From: DASXAI01 sp963728985
Lineage (GTDB): Bacteria > Actinomycetota > Acidimicrobiia > Acidimicrobiales > Ilumatobacteraceae
NCBI GenBank assembly: GCA_963728985.1
Contig: CAVSME010000008.1
Coordinates: 310,001 to 374,000 of the forward strand
Direction: 5' to 3'
DNA: 64,000 nucleotides
In this document: positions 18,079-26,832 of the stretch, one piece after another
Layout: each line of letters begins with the position of its first letter
Position numbering within the stretch: position 1 is the stretch's first letter
Position numbers and translations under genes: made by a program
Notes under the pieces: model-generated
Database searches by the model: none
What the model was told of the DNA's origin: nothing
Seen by the model: the letters and a program-made list of their open reading frames with translations, nothing else

Positions 18079-19043
18079 CGTCGGTGCTGGCGTCGCTGCG
18101 GCGCCTGGGGCTGATCGGCGACGAGCGCCCGCCCATGCGCGCACTCGGCGGTGGCGTGTCATCGGAGGTGTGGCGGGTCGACCTCCCGTCCGGGCCCGTG
18201 TGCGTCAAGCGGGCACTGCCTCGTCTGAACGTGGCTGCGCATTGGGAGGCGCCCGTCGAGCGCAGCCGCTACGAAGTGGCGTGGCTCGACGTGGCCAACG
18301 CCATCGTCCCCGGCATCGGACCCGACGTCATGGCCTTCGAGGACGGTGGCGCGGTCGTGCTGACCTACCTCGACCCCGACGCCTACCCGGTGTGGAAGGA
18401 CCAGCTGCGCGACGGCCACGCCGACCCGCGGGTGGCGCGAGCCGTCGGGTGGCGCCTGGGTCGCGTGCACGCCGCCACCGCCGCCCGTCCGGAACTACGC
18501 GCTCGCTTCGACAACGCCGACGTGTTCGCGGTGATGCGCCTCGAGCCATACCTCGATGCGGTGGCGCGGCTGCATCCCGATCTGGCCTCGCCCCTATCGG
18601 CGCTGCGGGCTTCGTTCGCCACCCATGCGGTCGCCCTCGTGCACGGCGACGCCAGCCCGAAGAACATCCTCGCCGGCCCCGACGGTCCGGTGTTCCTCGA
18701 CAGCGAGTGCGCGACGTGGGGCGACCCCGCCTTCGACATCGGCTTCTGCGCGTCGCACCTCCTGCTGAAGTGCCACTGGAACCCGGGCGCCACGGCGGAG
18801 CTCGTGGCGTGCTTCGACACCCTGCTCGACGGCCACCGGGCCGCGTATGGCGCCGGCCTGGACGATCGCATCGCCCGGTGGATCGCCGCGTGCCTCCTGG
18901 CCCGCGTCGACGGCCTCTCGCCGGTCGAGTACCTCGACGAGGCCGCCCGGGAGCGCACCCGTGCGGTGGCCCGTCACCTTGTCACCGTGGGTGCTGGTCT
19001 CACCGAGGTCCGCGCCGAGTGGACCTCTTCCCTGGCGAACTGA
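18075..19043 (+). CDS. Aminoglycoside phosphotransferase (APH) family kinase
   Basis: A 322-residue small-molecule kinase. The N-lobe has a glycine-rich segment (ALGGGVSSEVWRVD) and the Lys in VCVKRALP; the catalytic loop is LVHGDASPKNIL (HGD at 190-192) and the metal-binding Asp is in FLDSECATWGDPAFDIGF (about 209). The GTG start overlaps the treX stop by four bases, which strongly suggests co-expression with trehalose/glycogen enzymes. A sugar kinase role is tempting, but it is not a clear maltokinase (Mak) by length or motifs, so the substrate is unknown. Confidence 0.85.
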   Translation: MTSVLASLRRLGLIGDERPPMRALGGGVSSEVWRVDLPSGPVCVKRALPRLNVAAHWEAPVERSRYEVAWLDVANAIVPGIGPDVMAFEDGGAVVLTYLDPDAYPVWKDQLRDGHADPRVARAVGWRLGRVHAATAARPELRARFDNADVFAVMRLEPYLDAVARLHPDLASPLSALRASFATHAVALVHGDASPKNILAGPDGPVFLDSECATWGDPAFDIGFCASHLLLKCHWNPGATAELVACFDTLLDGHRAAYGAGLDDRIARWIAACLLARVDGLSPVEYLDEAARERTRAVARHLVTVGAGLTEVRAEWTSSLAN

Positions 19044-19104
19044 TGCACGAGTCAGTCGTGTGACCTGCGGGTTTGCTGCGCGAATTCGCGTCAGTACGAT
19101 CCGG

Positions 19105-20232
19105 TCAGTCGGCCTCGGTCACGGTCCGTAGGCGCTCGTAGGTGTCGATGTACTCCTCGATCATGTCGAGCACGACCTGCCGGGCCGGCTTCACCCGGTC
19201 CATGGTGCCCACGACCTGACCGACGAAGTACGTGTCGAGCTGCTCGGCGCCCGAGCCTGGACGATGGGCCGAGCGGTGGATGCGGGCCTGCGCCTCGGCT
19301 ACCAGCGCGCTCTGCAGCGGCATCGGGAGGGGCTCGGGCGTGTCGGGACGAGCCCACTCGTCGGTCCAGGGCGAGCGCAGCATCCGGGCCGGCTTGCCCG
19401 TGAGCGAGCGCGACCGCACGGTGTCGGCCGACGATGCCGAGAGGAACTTCTGCTTCACCACCGGGTCGGTCTCCGCCTCCTCGGTGGTGAGCCAGACCGA
19501 CCCGCACCAGACGCCCTCGGCCCCGAGGGCCAGGGCGGCAGCGAGCTGGCGGCCCCGGGCGATGCCCCCGGCGGCCAGCACGGGGATGGGCGCCACGGCG
19601 TCCACGACCTCGGGCACGAGCACCATGGTGGAGATCTCGCCGGTGTGGCCGCCCGCCTCGGTGCCCTGGGCGACGATGATGTCGGCCCCGGCGTTGGCGT
19701 GGCGGGCGGCGTGGACCGGCGAGCCGGCCAGGGCCGCCACCAGCACGTCCTCCTTGTGGGCCCGCTCCACGAGGTAGGGCGGCGGCGGGCCGAGGGCCGA
19801 GGCGATCAGGCGGATCGGGTGGGCGAAGGCCACGTCGAGCAGCGGGGCGATGCCCGCCGGCGAGACGTTCATCGCCCGCCCGCTGATGTGCTCGTCGTCA
19901 GGCAGGGACGGCACGCTGTAGTTGTCGAGCAGGCCGTCGAGGAAGGCCTTGTGCTCGGCCGGCAGCCGGGCGGCCACACCGGCGGCGTCGAGGCCGCCTT
20001 CATCGGCGCCGATGTACTTCTGCGGCAGCAGGAGGTCGATGCCGAAGGGGGCGCCGCCCGACTCCTCGCGGATCCACGCGAGGTCGTGGTCGAGCTGGTC
20101 GGGTGTGTGGGCGACGGCGCCGAGCACGCCGAAGCCACCGACGCGGCTCACGGCGGCCACGACGTCGCGGCAGTGGCTGAAGGCGAGGATGGGGAACTCG
20201 ATCCCCAACAGGTCCTTGACGCGGGTGCGCAT
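19105..20232 (-). CDS. Nitronate monooxygenase family FMN enzyme
   Basis: A 375-residue TIM-barrel flavoprotein of the 2-nitropropane dioxygenase family. Visible family features are IEFPILAFSHCRDVVAAVSRVGGFGVLGA at the N-terminus in two adjoining blocks, the FMN phosphate region around AGADIIVAQGTEAGGHTG, and VLAAGGIARGRQLAAALALGAEGVWCGS. The C-terminus is longer than in simple nitronate monooxygenases. These enzymes oxidise nitronates or act as enoyl-type reductases; the physiological substrate here is unknown. The 61-base convergent gap on its 3' side holds a small CACGA/TCGTG hairpin at 19046-19060. Confidence 0.88.
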   Translation of the reverse strand: MRTRVKDLLGIEFPILAFSHCRDVVAAVSRVGGFGVLGAVAHTPDQLDHDLAWIREESGGAPFGIDLLLPQKYIGADEGGLDAAGVAARLPAEHKAFLDGLLDNYSVPSLPDDEHISGRAMNVSPAGIAPLLDVAFAHPIRLIASALGPPPPYLVERAHKEDVLVAALAGSPVHAARHANAGADIIVAQGTEAGGHTGEISTMVLVPEVVDAVAPIPVLAAGGIARGRQLAAALALGAEGVWCGSVWLTTEEAETDPVVKQKFLSASSADTVRSRSLTGKPARMLRSPWTDEWARPDTPEPLPMPLQSALVAEAQARIHRSAHRPGSGAEQLDTYFVGQVVGTMDRVKPARQVVLDMIEEYIDTYERLRTVTEAD

Positions 20233-20275
20233 GGCCAGAGTGTCGCGCCGGAACGCCGTTGGCGTCAGATGGCGG

Positions 20276-21214
20276 TCAAAACTCGATGACCAGCCGCCCC
20301 CGGGTGCCGCCCGCCGCCAGCTGGCGATGGGCCTCCGGCGTCTCGCCCGCCGGGAAGGTGCGGGCCACGCGCAGCGTGACGGCTCCGTCCTCGACCTGCT
20401 GGCGCAGCCGGTCCAACTTGGCCTGCTCCTTCAGGTACGAACGGACCCACACCGGGTGGATCGTGATCCCCCGTTCGGAGGGCCCGTTCCACCCCCGCAC
20501 GGTGGCGAAGCCGCCCCCGTCCTTGATGGCCGGGAGCAGCGCCTCGTTCTGGACCGACCCGTCGGCCAGCCCGTCGACCCCTTCGGGCACGGCGGCGCGG
20601 ATGTGCGCGGCGACGTCGTCGCCCCGGGGCACTACGACGTCGGCGCCGAGGTCGCGCACGAGCTGCTCGTCGGCCGGCGAGGCGTCGGCGATGACCCGCA
20701 GGCCGTCGGCCTTGGCCAGCTGCACCATGTAGCCGCCGTAGCAGCCGGCGGCCCCGGTGACGGCCAGCGTCTGGCCGGAGGCAAGGTCCAGCAGATCGAG
20801 CGAGAGGCGGGCGGTGAGGCCGTTCATCGGCAGCGTCGACGCTTCCGCATCGGTCGCCCCGGCCGGCACGCGCGCCACCGACTCCACGGGCACCACGATC
20901 ACCTCCGAGTAGGCGCCGTGCGACCCCTTCGGCAGCACGATGGCCATCACGTGGTCGCCGACGGCCAGGTCGGTCTCGACGCCCTCGCCGATCTCGTCGA
21001 GGACGCCGGCGGCGTCCATGCCGGGCACGTAGGGCGGCGGGTCGGCCTTCTGCATCTCGGCGCGGGCGCCGGTGCCGACGTACGTGTCCGTCGGGCTCAC
21101 CGCCGCCGCGTGCACGCGGATGCGGACCTGACCGGGCCCGGCGTGGACCTCGGGCACTTCCGTGACCTGGAGGACCTCGGGTCCCCCGTACTCCTTGGCT
21201 CCGACGACGCGCAT
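20276..21214 (-). CDS. Zinc-independent MDR-family NADPH:quinone/alkene oxidoreductase
   Basis: A 312-residue medium-chain dehydrogenase/reductase. The N-terminus MRVVGAKEYGGPEVLQ and PYVPGMDAAGVLDEIG are typical of quinone oxidoreductases, and the nucleotide site is VTGAAGCYGGYMVQLAK. The structural zinc cysteines of classical alcohol dehydrogenases are absent. It is divergent from the membrane protein at 21273; the 58-base gap must hold both promoters. Substrate unknown. Confidence 0.9.
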   Translation of the reverse strand: MRVVGAKEYGGPEVLQVTEVPEVHAGPGQVRIRVHAAAVSPTDTYVGTGARAEMQKADPPPYVPGMDAAGVLDEIGEGVETDLAVGDHVMAIVLPKGSHGAYSEVIVVPVESVARVPAGATDAEASTLPMNGLTARLSLDLLDLASGQTLAVTGAAGCYGGYMVQLAKADGLRVIADASPADEQLVRDLGADVVVPRGDDVAAHIRAAVPEGVDGLADGSVQNEALLPAIKDGGGFATVRGWNGPSERGITIHPVWVRSYLKEQAKLDRLRQQVEDGAVTLRVARTFPAGETPEAHRQLAAGGTRGRLVIEF

Positions 21215-21272
21215 GGTGCCTGCTTACGAGGCGCTCGCACCCGCGTCAAACGCGCCGCAGTACGTTGGACCG

Positions 21273-22022
21273 GTGGCGGACTGGTGGTGGCGCAACGTCG
21301 TGGAGCCGGGAAAGCTCCCGCTGTTCCTGTGCTTCGCTGCGTTCGTCGTCACGTTCGTGGCCACCCGCACCATCACGCGGCTGATCCGCGCCGGCGACGG
21401 GCCGTTCAAGAACAACGTCACGTCCTCGGGCATCCACGTGCACCACGCCGTGCCGGGGATCATCCTGCTCGTCGCCGGCGCGTTCCTCGCCGTCGGGGTG
21501 GACGACGTCCCGTGGCCCGAGATCGCCGCCGTCGCCATCGGCATCGGGACGTCACTGGTGCTCGACGAGTTCGCCCTCATCCTCCACCTGGACGACGTGT
21601 ACTGGTCCGCCGAAGGCCGGCTGTCCGTCGAGATGATCAGCTTGGCCACCGCCTGCCTCGGCTTGCTCCTGATCGGCGTCGTGCCGTTCGGCGTCGACAA
21701 CACCGACAGCGCCGAGCTGGGCGTGCGCATCACCTCCATCGTCATCATCGTGGTGGACGTCGGCTGCGTCATCGTGTGCGTGCTGAAGGGCAAGTTCAAG
21801 CTGGCGCTGTTCGGCATCTTCCTGTCGCCCGTGGCGTACGCCGGCGCCATCCGGCTGGCCCGTCCGAGCTCGGCGTGGGCTCGGCGGCGCTACCGGCACA
21901 AGCCGAAGCGCCTGGCCCGGGCCACCGAGCGCGCCGCCCAGCACGACGCCCGCTGGAAGCCGCTCGCCGATCGCGTCAGCAACATCGTCGCCGGAGCCCC
22001 GTCAGAGCCCGACCCGAGTTGA
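21273..22022 (+). CDS. Multi-pass integral membrane protein of unknown function
   Basis: A 249-residue protein with about five or six hydrophobic helices, a His-containing loop (SSGIHVHHAVPGIILLVAG) and a second acidic loop (LDEFALILHLDDVYW) that together could bind metal. The C-terminal 50 residues are basic and soluble. GTG 21273 places the start just after the divergent promoter region; an upstream ATG at about 21213 would overlap the divergent gene. I have seen similar proteins in actinobacteria, but no function is known to me. Confidence 0.7.
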   Translation: MADWWWRNVVEPGKLPLFLCFAAFVVTFVATRTITRLIRAGDGPFKNNVTSSGIHVHHAVPGIILLVAGAFLAVGVDDVPWPEIAAVAIGIGTSLVLDEFALILHLDDVYWSAEGRLSVEMISLATACLGLLLIGVVPFGVDNTDSAELGVRITSIVIIVVDVGCVIVCVLKGKFKLALFGIFLSPVAYAGAIRLARPSSAWARRRYRHKPKRLARATERAAQHDARWKPLADRVSNIVAGAPSEPDPS

Positions 22023-22025
22023 TGC

Positions 22026-22044
22026 GGCGCCGCACTGCGGCGCC
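22026..22044. repeat. Palindromic element, family A core copy 2
   Basis: A 19-base perfect palindrome (GGCGCCGCA-C-TGCGGCGCC) four bases after the stop of the membrane protein and 11 bases before the stop of the convergent SnoaL-like gene. It is identical to the core of the repeats at 622-642 and 59146-59166. Position between convergent stops suggests a bidirectional transcription terminator. Confidence 0.65.
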
Positions 22045-22055
22045 ACTTCCGGGCC

Positions 22056-22481
22056 TCAGGCGGGCACCGCGCGCAGCTGGTGGAGCAACTGGTCCACGCC
22101 GGCGGCGGCCCAATGATCGCGGCCCCGCCCCTCGGCATCGCAGTGCACGACGTGGAACTGCTCGATGCGCACGGCGTTGCCCCGGGCCTCGATCCCGGCG
22201 ATCGGCGCACCCGTGTGGGTGCCGGTCATCACGACCCGGGCGGCCACCCGGTCGTCTTCGCCGATGAGGTCCTCGACCGCCACGGCGAGGTCGGGCAGGC
22301 CCGCCCGCAGCATGGCGATCACGCCCTTCAGGTGGCTGCGGAAGCTGCCCTCGCCGTCAGGCATCTCGTGATGGTCGACGGCGTCGGGCGCCAGGCACTC
22401 GTCGACAACGGCCAGCCGGCCCTGGCCGAAACCCTCCTCGAACACCCGGCGCACCGTGGTCTTGTTCCGGTCGATGGTCAT
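22056..22481 (-). CDS. SnoaL-like polyketide cyclase/ester cyclase family protein
   Basis: A 141-residue cone-fold protein of the NTF2/SnoaL superfamily: NKTTVRRVFEEGFGQGRLAVVDECLAPDAVDHH at the N-terminus in adjoining blocks, LIGEDDRVAARVVMTGTHTGAPI, and EQFHVVHCDAEGRGRDHW. ATG 22481 follows a strong AGGAGG site; the open frame upstream is not coding. It is divergent from a TetR regulator with a shared 64-base control region, so it is probably the regulator's target. Substrate unknown. Confidence 0.85.
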   Translation of the reverse strand: MTIDRNKTTVRRVFEEGFGQGRLAVVDECLAPDAVDHHEMPDGEGSFRSHLKGVIAMLRAGLPDLAVAVEDLIGEDDRVAARVVMTGTHTGAPIAGIEARGNAVRIEQFHVVHCDAEGRGRDHWAAAGVDQLLHQLRAVPA

Positions 22482-22504
22482 GTCCAACCTCCTGCTCGCA
22501 GAAT

Positions 22505-22526
22505 CGGATACACTTTGTTGTAACCG
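22505..22526. promoter_or_regulatory. Probable operator for the adjacent TetR regulator
   Basis: An imperfect inverted repeat, CGGATACA-CTTTGT-TGTAACCG (one mismatch between arms), lies midway between the divergent starts of the SnoaL-like gene and the TetR gene. It is strikingly A/T-rich compared with its surroundings, as expected of a promoter/operator. A half-site-like CCGATACA follows directly. Confidence 0.55.
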
Positions 22527-22545
22527 ATACAGGAGCTTGTGCCGA

Positions 22546-23193
22546 ATGCCCGATCCTGTCAAGCGCCGGACCTACGACTCCAGCCGCCGCCAGGAGCAGG
22601 CCCGCCAGGCCCGGGGGCGCGTGCTGGCCGCCGCCCGCCACCGCTTCCTGGCCGAGGGGTACAGCGCCACCGCCCTGCCCGCCGTCGCCGCCGACGCCGG
22701 TGTGTCGGTCGAGTCCGTCTACAAGGCCTTCCGCAACAAGGCCGGCGTGCTCAAGGCGGTGTTCGACGTGGCCGTGGCCGGCGACGACGAGCCGGTGCCG
22801 ATCATGGACCGCGCCTGGGTGGCCGCCATCAACGCCGAGCCCGACGTCGCCCGCAAGCTGCACCGGTACTGCGACCACCTCGTCGCCGCGATGCCCCGCA
22901 CCGCCCCCGTCCTCCTGCTGGCGCGCGCCGCCGCCACGCTCGATGCTGACGTGGCGGTCGTGTGGCAGCAGCTGCAGGACGAGCGCCTGATCGGAATGAC
23001 GGCGTTCGCCGGGCACCTCGTCGGGTCCGGACTGCTCCGTTCCGGGCTGACCCAGGACGACGTTCGTGACGTCCTGTGGACGTACAACAGCGTCAACGTC
23101 TACGAGCTCCTCGTGCTCGAGCGGGGTTGGGCGCCGGAGCGGTACGGGCGGTTCGTGGCCGAGACCCTCATCGCCGCGCTGGTACCCGGTTAG
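22546..23193 (+). CDS. TetR/AcrR family transcriptional regulator
   Basis: A 215-residue regulator with the TetR DNA-binding domain at residues ~20-65: RVLAAARHRFLAEGYSATAL, VAADAGVSVESVYKAFRNKAGVL. The rest is a helical ligand domain. ATG 22546 is preceded by AGGAGC. It is divergent from the SnoaL-like gene and convergent with, and overlapping by four bases, the luciferase-like gene. It probably controls itself and the SnoaL gene through the operator between them. Confidence 0.92.
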   Translation: MPDPVKRRTYDSSRRQEQARQARGRVLAAARHRFLAEGYSATALPAVAADAGVSVESVYKAFRNKAGVLKAVFDVAVAGDDEPVPIMDRAWVAAINAEPDVARKLHRYCDHLVAAMPRTAPVLLLARAAATLDADVAVVWQQLQDERLIGMTAFAGHLVGSGLLRSGLTQDDVRDVLWTYNSVNVYELLVLERGWAPERYGRFVAETLIAALVPG

Positions 23194-24188
23194 CGCGCCT
23201 TCGCCGTCAGCGAGGCGTCGGCGTCGGCGGCGACACCGATGGTGGCGAGCTCGCCAGCCAGCTCGTGTTCGAAGAAGCGGAAGAAGTCACGCTGGTTGGG
23301 ACCGATCTGGTTCAGGTAGACGCGGTCGTACCCGGCGTCGACGTAGGTCTGCACGGCCGCCACGATCGGCTCCACGCGAGGACCGCAGGGCACGTGCTCG
23401 ACCGCCGCCTCGACGGTGACCACCGAGGCCGCCTGCTCGAAGAGCGCCGGTGACCGCAGCTCCTGCGACAGCTCACCGGGCACACCCGAGGTCCGCCACA
23501 GGTGGTGCGCCAGCTCGGCGCACGCCCGCTCGTCGGGTCCCCAGCACACCTTCACGCCGGCTGACGCCGTCCCCCGACCGCCCTGGGCGCGGTACCGGGC
23601 GACGAGATCGTCGGGCTTGGTCGACACGTAGCCGTCGGCGATGCGGGCGGCCAGGTCGGTGGCCTTCGGCCCGAAGCCGCTCATGAGCACCGCCGGCGGG
23701 CGCTCGGGCAACGAGTAGAGGCGGGCGTTCTCGACCGTGTAGTGGCGCCCCCGATGGACGATCTCCGCGCCCGTCCAGAGCAGGCGCATGACCTCGACCG
23801 CTTCCTCCAGCATGTCGAGGCGGACGTCGGCGATCGGCCAGTGGTCACCCAGGATGTGCTCGTTCAGGTACTCGCCGGTGCCGACGCCGAGCTCGAAGCG
23901 GCCGTCGAGCAGGAGCGCCGACGTCGCCGCCGCCTGGGCGACGATCGCCGGGTGGATGCGCATCGTGGGGCACGTCACCGCCGTCGTCACCGCCAGCGGT
24001 GTAGAGGCGGCGATCGCACCGATCACGCTCCACACGAACGGGCTCTGACCCTGCTCGTCGAGCCATGGATGGAAGTGGTCGGAGATCCACACGGAGCCGA
24101 TGCCGGCGTCGGACGCGAGACGCGCCTGCTGCACGAGCTCGGCCGGTCCGTGCTCCTCCGACGACAGGAAGTATCCGATCTCAGCCAT
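23190..24188 (-). CDS. F420-dependent LLM-class oxidoreductase
   Basis: A 332-residue luciferase-fold protein similar to F420-dependent glucose-6-phosphate dehydrogenase-like enzymes (the TIGR03557-type group): IGYFLSSEEHGPAELVQQAR, GIGSVWISDHFHPW, CPTMRIHPAIVAQAAATSALLLDGRFELGVGTGE in adjoining blocks, and YDRVYLNQIGPNQRDFFRFF near the end. The family uses reduced F420 or FMN; the substrate is unknown. Its C-terminus overlaps the convergent TetR gene by four bases. Confidence 0.9.
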   Translation of the reverse strand: MAEIGYFLSSEEHGPAELVQQARLASDAGIGSVWISDHFHPWLDEQGQSPFVWSVIGAIAASTPLAVTTAVTCPTMRIHPAIVAQAAATSALLLDGRFELGVGTGEYLNEHILGDHWPIADVRLDMLEEAVEVMRLLWTGAEIVHRGRHYTVENARLYSLPERPPAVLMSGFGPKATDLAARIADGYVSTKPDDLVARYRAQGGRGTASAGVKVCWGPDERACAELAHHLWRTSGVPGELSQELRSPALFEQAASVVTVEAAVEHVPCGPRVEPIVAAVQTYVDAGYDRVYLNQIGPNQRDFFRFFEHELAGELATIGVAADADASLTAKAR

Positions 24189-24262
24189 GCGTCCTCCGTT
24201 CGCGCCTCGGACGCGGGCGTGATACCCGCCGGCGCGCGGCCCGATTCAGCGCGGGGTCGGGC

Positions 24263-25324
24263 TCATTGGCCGCCCAGGCAGCCGGTGGCCGCGGGCGCGA
24301 GGGCACGATCGAGCAGGAGATGGTCGAGATCGAACGACCCCGGCCTCAACCCCGCCACCCCCCGGCTGGTGCCAGGCCACGTGTGGGTGCCGTCGTCGAT
24401 GGTCAACAGCTCGGTGCACGCCCCGCAGGCTCGACCGGCGATGCGCTCGACATGGGCGTCGAGGGGGGCGGCCGGTTCCAGGCCGGTGCACCGGTTCAGG
24501 AGCGTCGCCGCCTGCTCGTACCACACCGGCTGCGCCAGGAGCGGAGGGCGGCCACCGTCGTAGGGCACGGTCCGGTCGCGGCGCCCCGCTACCACCGCGA
24601 GCGGAACCGGCGGCACCGATGCCGTGCAGTGCGCCACCACCGAGGCATCGACGGCCGGGTTGACCATCACCACCTGGCGGAACCGCTGGCTCAACCCGTC
24701 GGCGCACGCCGCCACCAGCGCCATGCCGCCCCCGTTCGACTCCCCCGCCAGGATCATGTTGGTCGGATCGACGCAACCGGTGGCGATGATCGTGTCGAGC
24801 ATGTCCTGCAACGCAGCGACGTCGTCCACGCCGGTGGTGGCGAACAGCCCGGCGCCTGTGTTCCAGCCGAGGCCCCCTGCACCGGTTGGGGTCCCTTCGG
24901 GGTAGGCGACGGCGATGCCCTCGGCGCCGGCAGCCGCCGTGAGCTCGGCATAGGTCTCGGTGCCGGCCGCCGTCCCGGTGTAGCCGTGCATGACGACGAT
25001 CAGCGGCGACGGCCCCAACAGGCTGCCCGCCCGCAGCAGGATGTGGCGGCCCGACGGCGTGGTCATCATGCTGTCGGTCCGGTCGCACGGCGGAGGTGGC
25101 AGCGTCACGGCGACGGTCGCCGGGCTGGTCGTTGGCGGCGCCGTCGCCGACGCGATCGTTCCAAGGGGCGACGTCGAGGTGGCAACGACCGCCGTCGTCG
25201 GCGCCGTGCTGCCGACCGTGCTGATCGCCAGCGGTGCCGGGCTCGACGCCGAGCCGGAGCACGCGCTCGTGGCCACGAGCACTGCGGCGGCGAGCCCGCC
25301 CCAGCGCCTCAACTCCAATGGCAT
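24263..25324 (-). CDS. Exported PHB-depolymerase/LpqC-like esterase, probable lipoprotein
   Basis: A 353-residue alpha/beta hydrolase. A signal peptide ends in a lipobox-like VATSAC (Cys22), followed by a Ser/Thr/Pro linker to about residue 75. The catalytic domain has the oxyanion motif MHGYTG, the nucleophile elbow LAGESNGGG, and Asp/His candidates in GRRDRTVPYDG and DGTHTWPG, as in polyhydroxybutyrate depolymerase and feruloyl esterase-like proteins. ATG 25324 overlaps the upstream gene by 16 bases. It is probably co-expressed with that zinc-ribbon protein. Confidence 0.88.
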   Translation of the reverse strand: MPLELRRWGGLAAAVLVATSACSGSASSPAPLAISTVGSTAPTTAVVATSTSPLGTIASATAPPTTSPATVAVTLPPPPCDRTDSMMTTPSGRHILLRAGSLLGPSPLIVVMHGYTGTAAGTETYAELTAAAGAEGIAVAYPEGTPTGAGGLGWNTGAGLFATTGVDDVAALQDMLDTIIATGCVDPTNMILAGESNGGGMALVAACADGLSQRFRQVVMVNPAVDASVVAHCTASVPPVPLAVVAGRRDRTVPYDGGRPPLLAQPVWYEQAATLLNRCTGLEPAAPLDAHVERIAGRACGACTELLTIDDGTHTWPGTSRGVAGLRPGSFDLDHLLLDRALAPAATGCLGGQ

Positions 25325-26337
25325 TGCGTCCGCGCCGCCGCGTCGAGCGACGCATCGTTGCGGACACCCTCGGGGGAGATGGCCGACGCCACCCGCGCCA
25401 CCTGGCCGACCACACCGCCGTGCTGGTGCACCGTGCCGGCGGCCGCGTCCACCGACCACTCGAGGCAGTACAGGGACGTCTGCGCGCCCGCGCGCTCGTT
25501 GGCGACCGACACCACGAGCAACCGCTGGCCGCGTCCCTCCGGCCGGGCATCGAGCAACATCAACGAGGCCCGATCGAGGGCGCTGTAGCCGGTGGCGTAC
25601 TGGCTGTCCGACGAGTTCGCCTTGTCGGTGTCGATGCGCCGGGCGGTGTCCCAGTCGTCGTTGGCCAGCGCGTCGGCCAATTGTTGCGCCACCGCCAGCG
25701 ACGGTGCCACCTTCTCCCAGGTCAGTCCGGACGGCAGCGGGTTGCTCAGCAGCTGGGGACTGCCCGGCCCGCTCAGTGGGGTCACCGCCGGCACCGAGGG
25801 CGTGGCGGCAGGGTCGGGCTGCGGCGCGGGCGCGGTGGACGGCAGCGTCGTGGGGGCCGTGACGGTGCTGGCCGGCGCCCGCGCCGCGGTGCTCGGCGGG
25901 ACCACCGTCGCCGCCGGTGGGCGGGCGACGGTCGCCGCGGTGGTGCTCGTGCGGGGCCGGGCCGACGTGGCCGGCACGCTCGTGGCCCGCGTCGTGGTCG
26001 CCGTGGTCGTGGATACCGGCGTCGCCGGCGCCGTCGACACCCGATCGTCGTCCGAGCCCCGTTGCACCACCGCGAGCGTGATGGCCACGACCGCCACCAC
26101 GAGGGCCAGGATGCCCAGCCCGGCGATCAGTCGCGTCGGGCGGCGGTTGCCAGTCGGCCGCGGCGGCGGGGGTAGCGGGGTTGCGGCGGGCGGCGGCAGC
26201 GGCGCTGCCGCGTGCTCGGGCGGCGGCGCCACGGGTGACAGCCACATCGGCTCGGTGACGGGACCCAGCACACGCCCACACGCCCCGCAGGTGGTGGCCG
26301 TTGGCGCGTTCGTCGCCCCGCACCACGCGCAATCCAA
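25309..26337 (-). CDS. Zinc-ribbon, single-helix membrane protein with Thr/Ala/Pro-rich stalk
   Basis: A 342-residue protein with a clear order: an N-terminal zinc ribbon (CAWCGA...CGACGR, residues 3-21), a Pro-rich segment, one membrane helix (LIAGLGILALVVAVVAITLAV, about 70-90), an extracytoplasmic stalk of about 100 residues made mostly of Thr, Ala, Pro and Ser, and a C-terminal soluble domain. The start appears to be TTG 26337, with GGAACGGGGG upstream. The ribbon would face the cytoplasm. No known function; it overlaps the esterase gene. Confidence 0.7.
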   Translation of the reverse strand: MDCAWCGATNAPTATTCGACGRVLGPVTEPMWLSPVAPPPEHAAAPLPPPAATPLPPPPRPTGNRRPTRLIAGLGILALVVAVVAITLAVVQRGSDDDRVSTAPATPVSTTTATTTRATSVPATSARPRTSTTAATVARPPAATVVPPSTAARAPASTVTAPTTLPSTAPAPQPDPAATPSVPAVTPLSGPGSPQLLSNPLPSGLTWEKVAPSLAVAQQLADALANDDWDTARRIDTDKANSSDSQYATGYSALDRASLMLLDARPEGRGQRLLVVSVANERAGAQTSLYCLEWSVDAAAGTVHQHGGVVGQVARVASAISPEGVRNDASLDAAARTQCHWS

Positions 26338-26391
26338 CGTCCACCCCCGTTCCGGGTCGCCCTCCGCCGGCGGCGAGATTATCGCGGGGGC

Positions 26392-26832
26392 CTACTTCCC
26401 AGCGGCGGCGACGAAGTGCGGCAGCAGCCCAGCCCAGCCGCCCCGATTGGCGTCGCGCCAGCGCTCGCCATCAGCGCCGAGACGCTCCCAGCCGCCGTGA
26501 TCGATGGTGACGCGGCAGCGATCCGCATCCAGCGACGCGAACGTGATGAGCACGTCGGTGGCGTCGGCCCGGTCCCGGCGCAGGTGCCACCGGTAGCCCA
26601 GGCGGACGGGCGGCTCCCACACCGTCACGTCCCCCCAGTCGTGCTCGGTCCCGTCCGGTGCCCGCTCGTAGATGCGCCCACCGACGAACGGCTCGATGGT
26701 GACGACCAGGCCGGCGGCGCCGCTCATCGAGTGGCTCACCGGCCACCACGTCGACGTGCGCTCGGTCCATACCTCGAACGCGTGCTGCACGTCGCACCGC
26801 AGCTCGAGATCGAGATGGAGCGGTTCGATCAC
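26392..26832 (-). CDS. SRPBCC/AHSA1-family protein
   Basis: A 146-residue START-like fold protein of the activator of Hsp90 ATPase homologue-1 type: LRCDVQHAFEVWTERTSTWWP, IEPFVGGRIYERAPDGTEHDWG, VTVWEPPVRLGYRWHL, and WERLGADGERWRDANRGGW. These usually bind hydrophobic ligands. It overlaps an ArsR-family gene by four bases; ArsR-AHSA1 pairs are a very common arrangement in actinobacteria. Confidence 0.92.
   Translation of the reverse strand: MIEPLHLDLELRCDVQHAFEVWTERTSTWWPVSHSMSGAAGLVVTIEPFVGGRIYERAPDGTEHDWGDVTVWEPPVRLGYRWHLRRDRADATDVLITFASLDADRCRVTIDHGGWERLGADGERWRDANRGGWAGLLPHFVAAAGK

Noticed and set aside
19079..19090. 12-base palindrome CGCGAATTCGCG after the phosphotransferase gene
   Set aside because: Perfect but too short and with no loop; no second copy was seen, so I do not call it a regulatory element.
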